Positions 63,701 to 64,000 of a stretch of DNA of 64,000 nt are shown here, in pieces. Source of the stretch: Marsupella aquatica (Eukaryota; Marchantiophyta); contig OZ316893.1 in assembly GCA_973895155.1 (NCBI GenBank), forward strand, positions 17,732,001 through 17,796,000. Direction: 5' to 3'. Position numbers and translations under genes: made by a program. Each line of letters starts with the position of its first letter. Positions within the stretch are counted from its first letter, which is position 1. Below the pieces are notes generated by a model, which was given only the letters and a program-made list of their open reading frames with translations, ran no database searches and was not told where the DNA came from.

Positions 63701-64000
63701 ACCATCGGCCTAGTCCTTAGGCTGATCTACATCTAAGACGGACACTTCCCTTGCTAGTATTCGGGTTTGGGCAGGGAGGGATGTGCGGAGTGCGTATAAT
63801 TCTCCCAAACTAGCGCTAAGTGCGCATACATTTACTTACGAGCACGCTTAGGTATGCTTTGTGTTCCGCCGCCGGAACGTACCTCAGTCGACACGGGGTC
63901 AACCCCGGCTTATGGACTTCTAAGCCTTTGTGTTACCGCCTTTGATCCGGATCCATTAGTACAAGTGCTCAACCCTGGCTCGCAACCCCGTACCCGTAAC
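63701..64000. other. Right edge of window, unassigned
   Basis: Higher GC than the preceding sequence, with GGTCAACCCCGGCTTATGG and CAACCCTGGCTCGCAACC echoing each other. No gene. May be the start of another element or upstream exon of the MULE-like gene. Confidence 0.3.

Overview
The window is plant nuclear DNA made almost entirely of nested transposable elements. Plant signs: a CACTA element with a TNP2-type transposase, Ty1/copia and Ty3/gypsy retrotransposons, a gypsy primer-binding site matching plant tRNA-Asp, SWIM-finger MULE-like genes, an EDM2-like PHD protein and CCCTAAA telobox motifs. The species cannot be fixed from sequence; my impression is a large-genome, possibly non-flowering land plant. 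I recognised no rRNA, tRNA, CRISPR array or bacterial-style operon.

Layout. 1-1.74 kb: decayed copia element (minus strand) with a misplaced 205-bp internal duplication. 1.74-5.15 kb: non-coding, with one MITE-like fold-back. 5.15-9.33 kb and 45.5-60.7 kb: one older repeat-rich terrain marked by a GGCGAGGGTCTCTGAGAT-like motif, with F-box and MULE-like gene remnants. It was split by a ~36-kb CACTA element at 9332-45495, which has matching CACTAG termini and a 3-bp ATG target-site duplication (TSD). The CACTA carries AATGAC-rich subterminal repeats (82-bp and ~575-bp tandem arrays), a captured EDM2-like PHD-finger gene (18783-19442) and a TNP2 gene (from ~20033) broken by stop codons and by insertions.

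Inside the CACTA lie two copies of a family with terminus TGTGATGCC that encodes a large coiled-coil protein: one open and plus-strand (21867 onward, 1.2 kb of residues), one decayed and minus-strand (ending 44224). Between them is a young gypsy element (25878-40699, minus strand) with an intact 2132-residue Gag-Pol. Its ~4-kb LTRs each contain an intact 618-codon gene in the sense direction. A third copy of that LTR stands alone at 49426-53499 with a perfect CGATC TSD and also keeps the gene open. A 200-base assembly gap sits at 41281-41480.

The most interesting biology is the LTR-resident gene. Because it lies in the LTR it is duplicated with every insertion and survives LTR-LTR recombination as a solo locus. 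The 618-aa protein and the 1212-codon protein of the TGTGATGCC family appear to share a globular domain, a long coiled coil, basic NLS-like patches and a charged tail. That suggests a retroelement accessory gene class carried in long terminal repeats. Other points: a CACTA that captured a heterochromatin-regulator PHD module, palindromes clustered in a MULE intron, and a possible degenerate DNA-methyltransferase-like domain at 59.6-60.4 kb.
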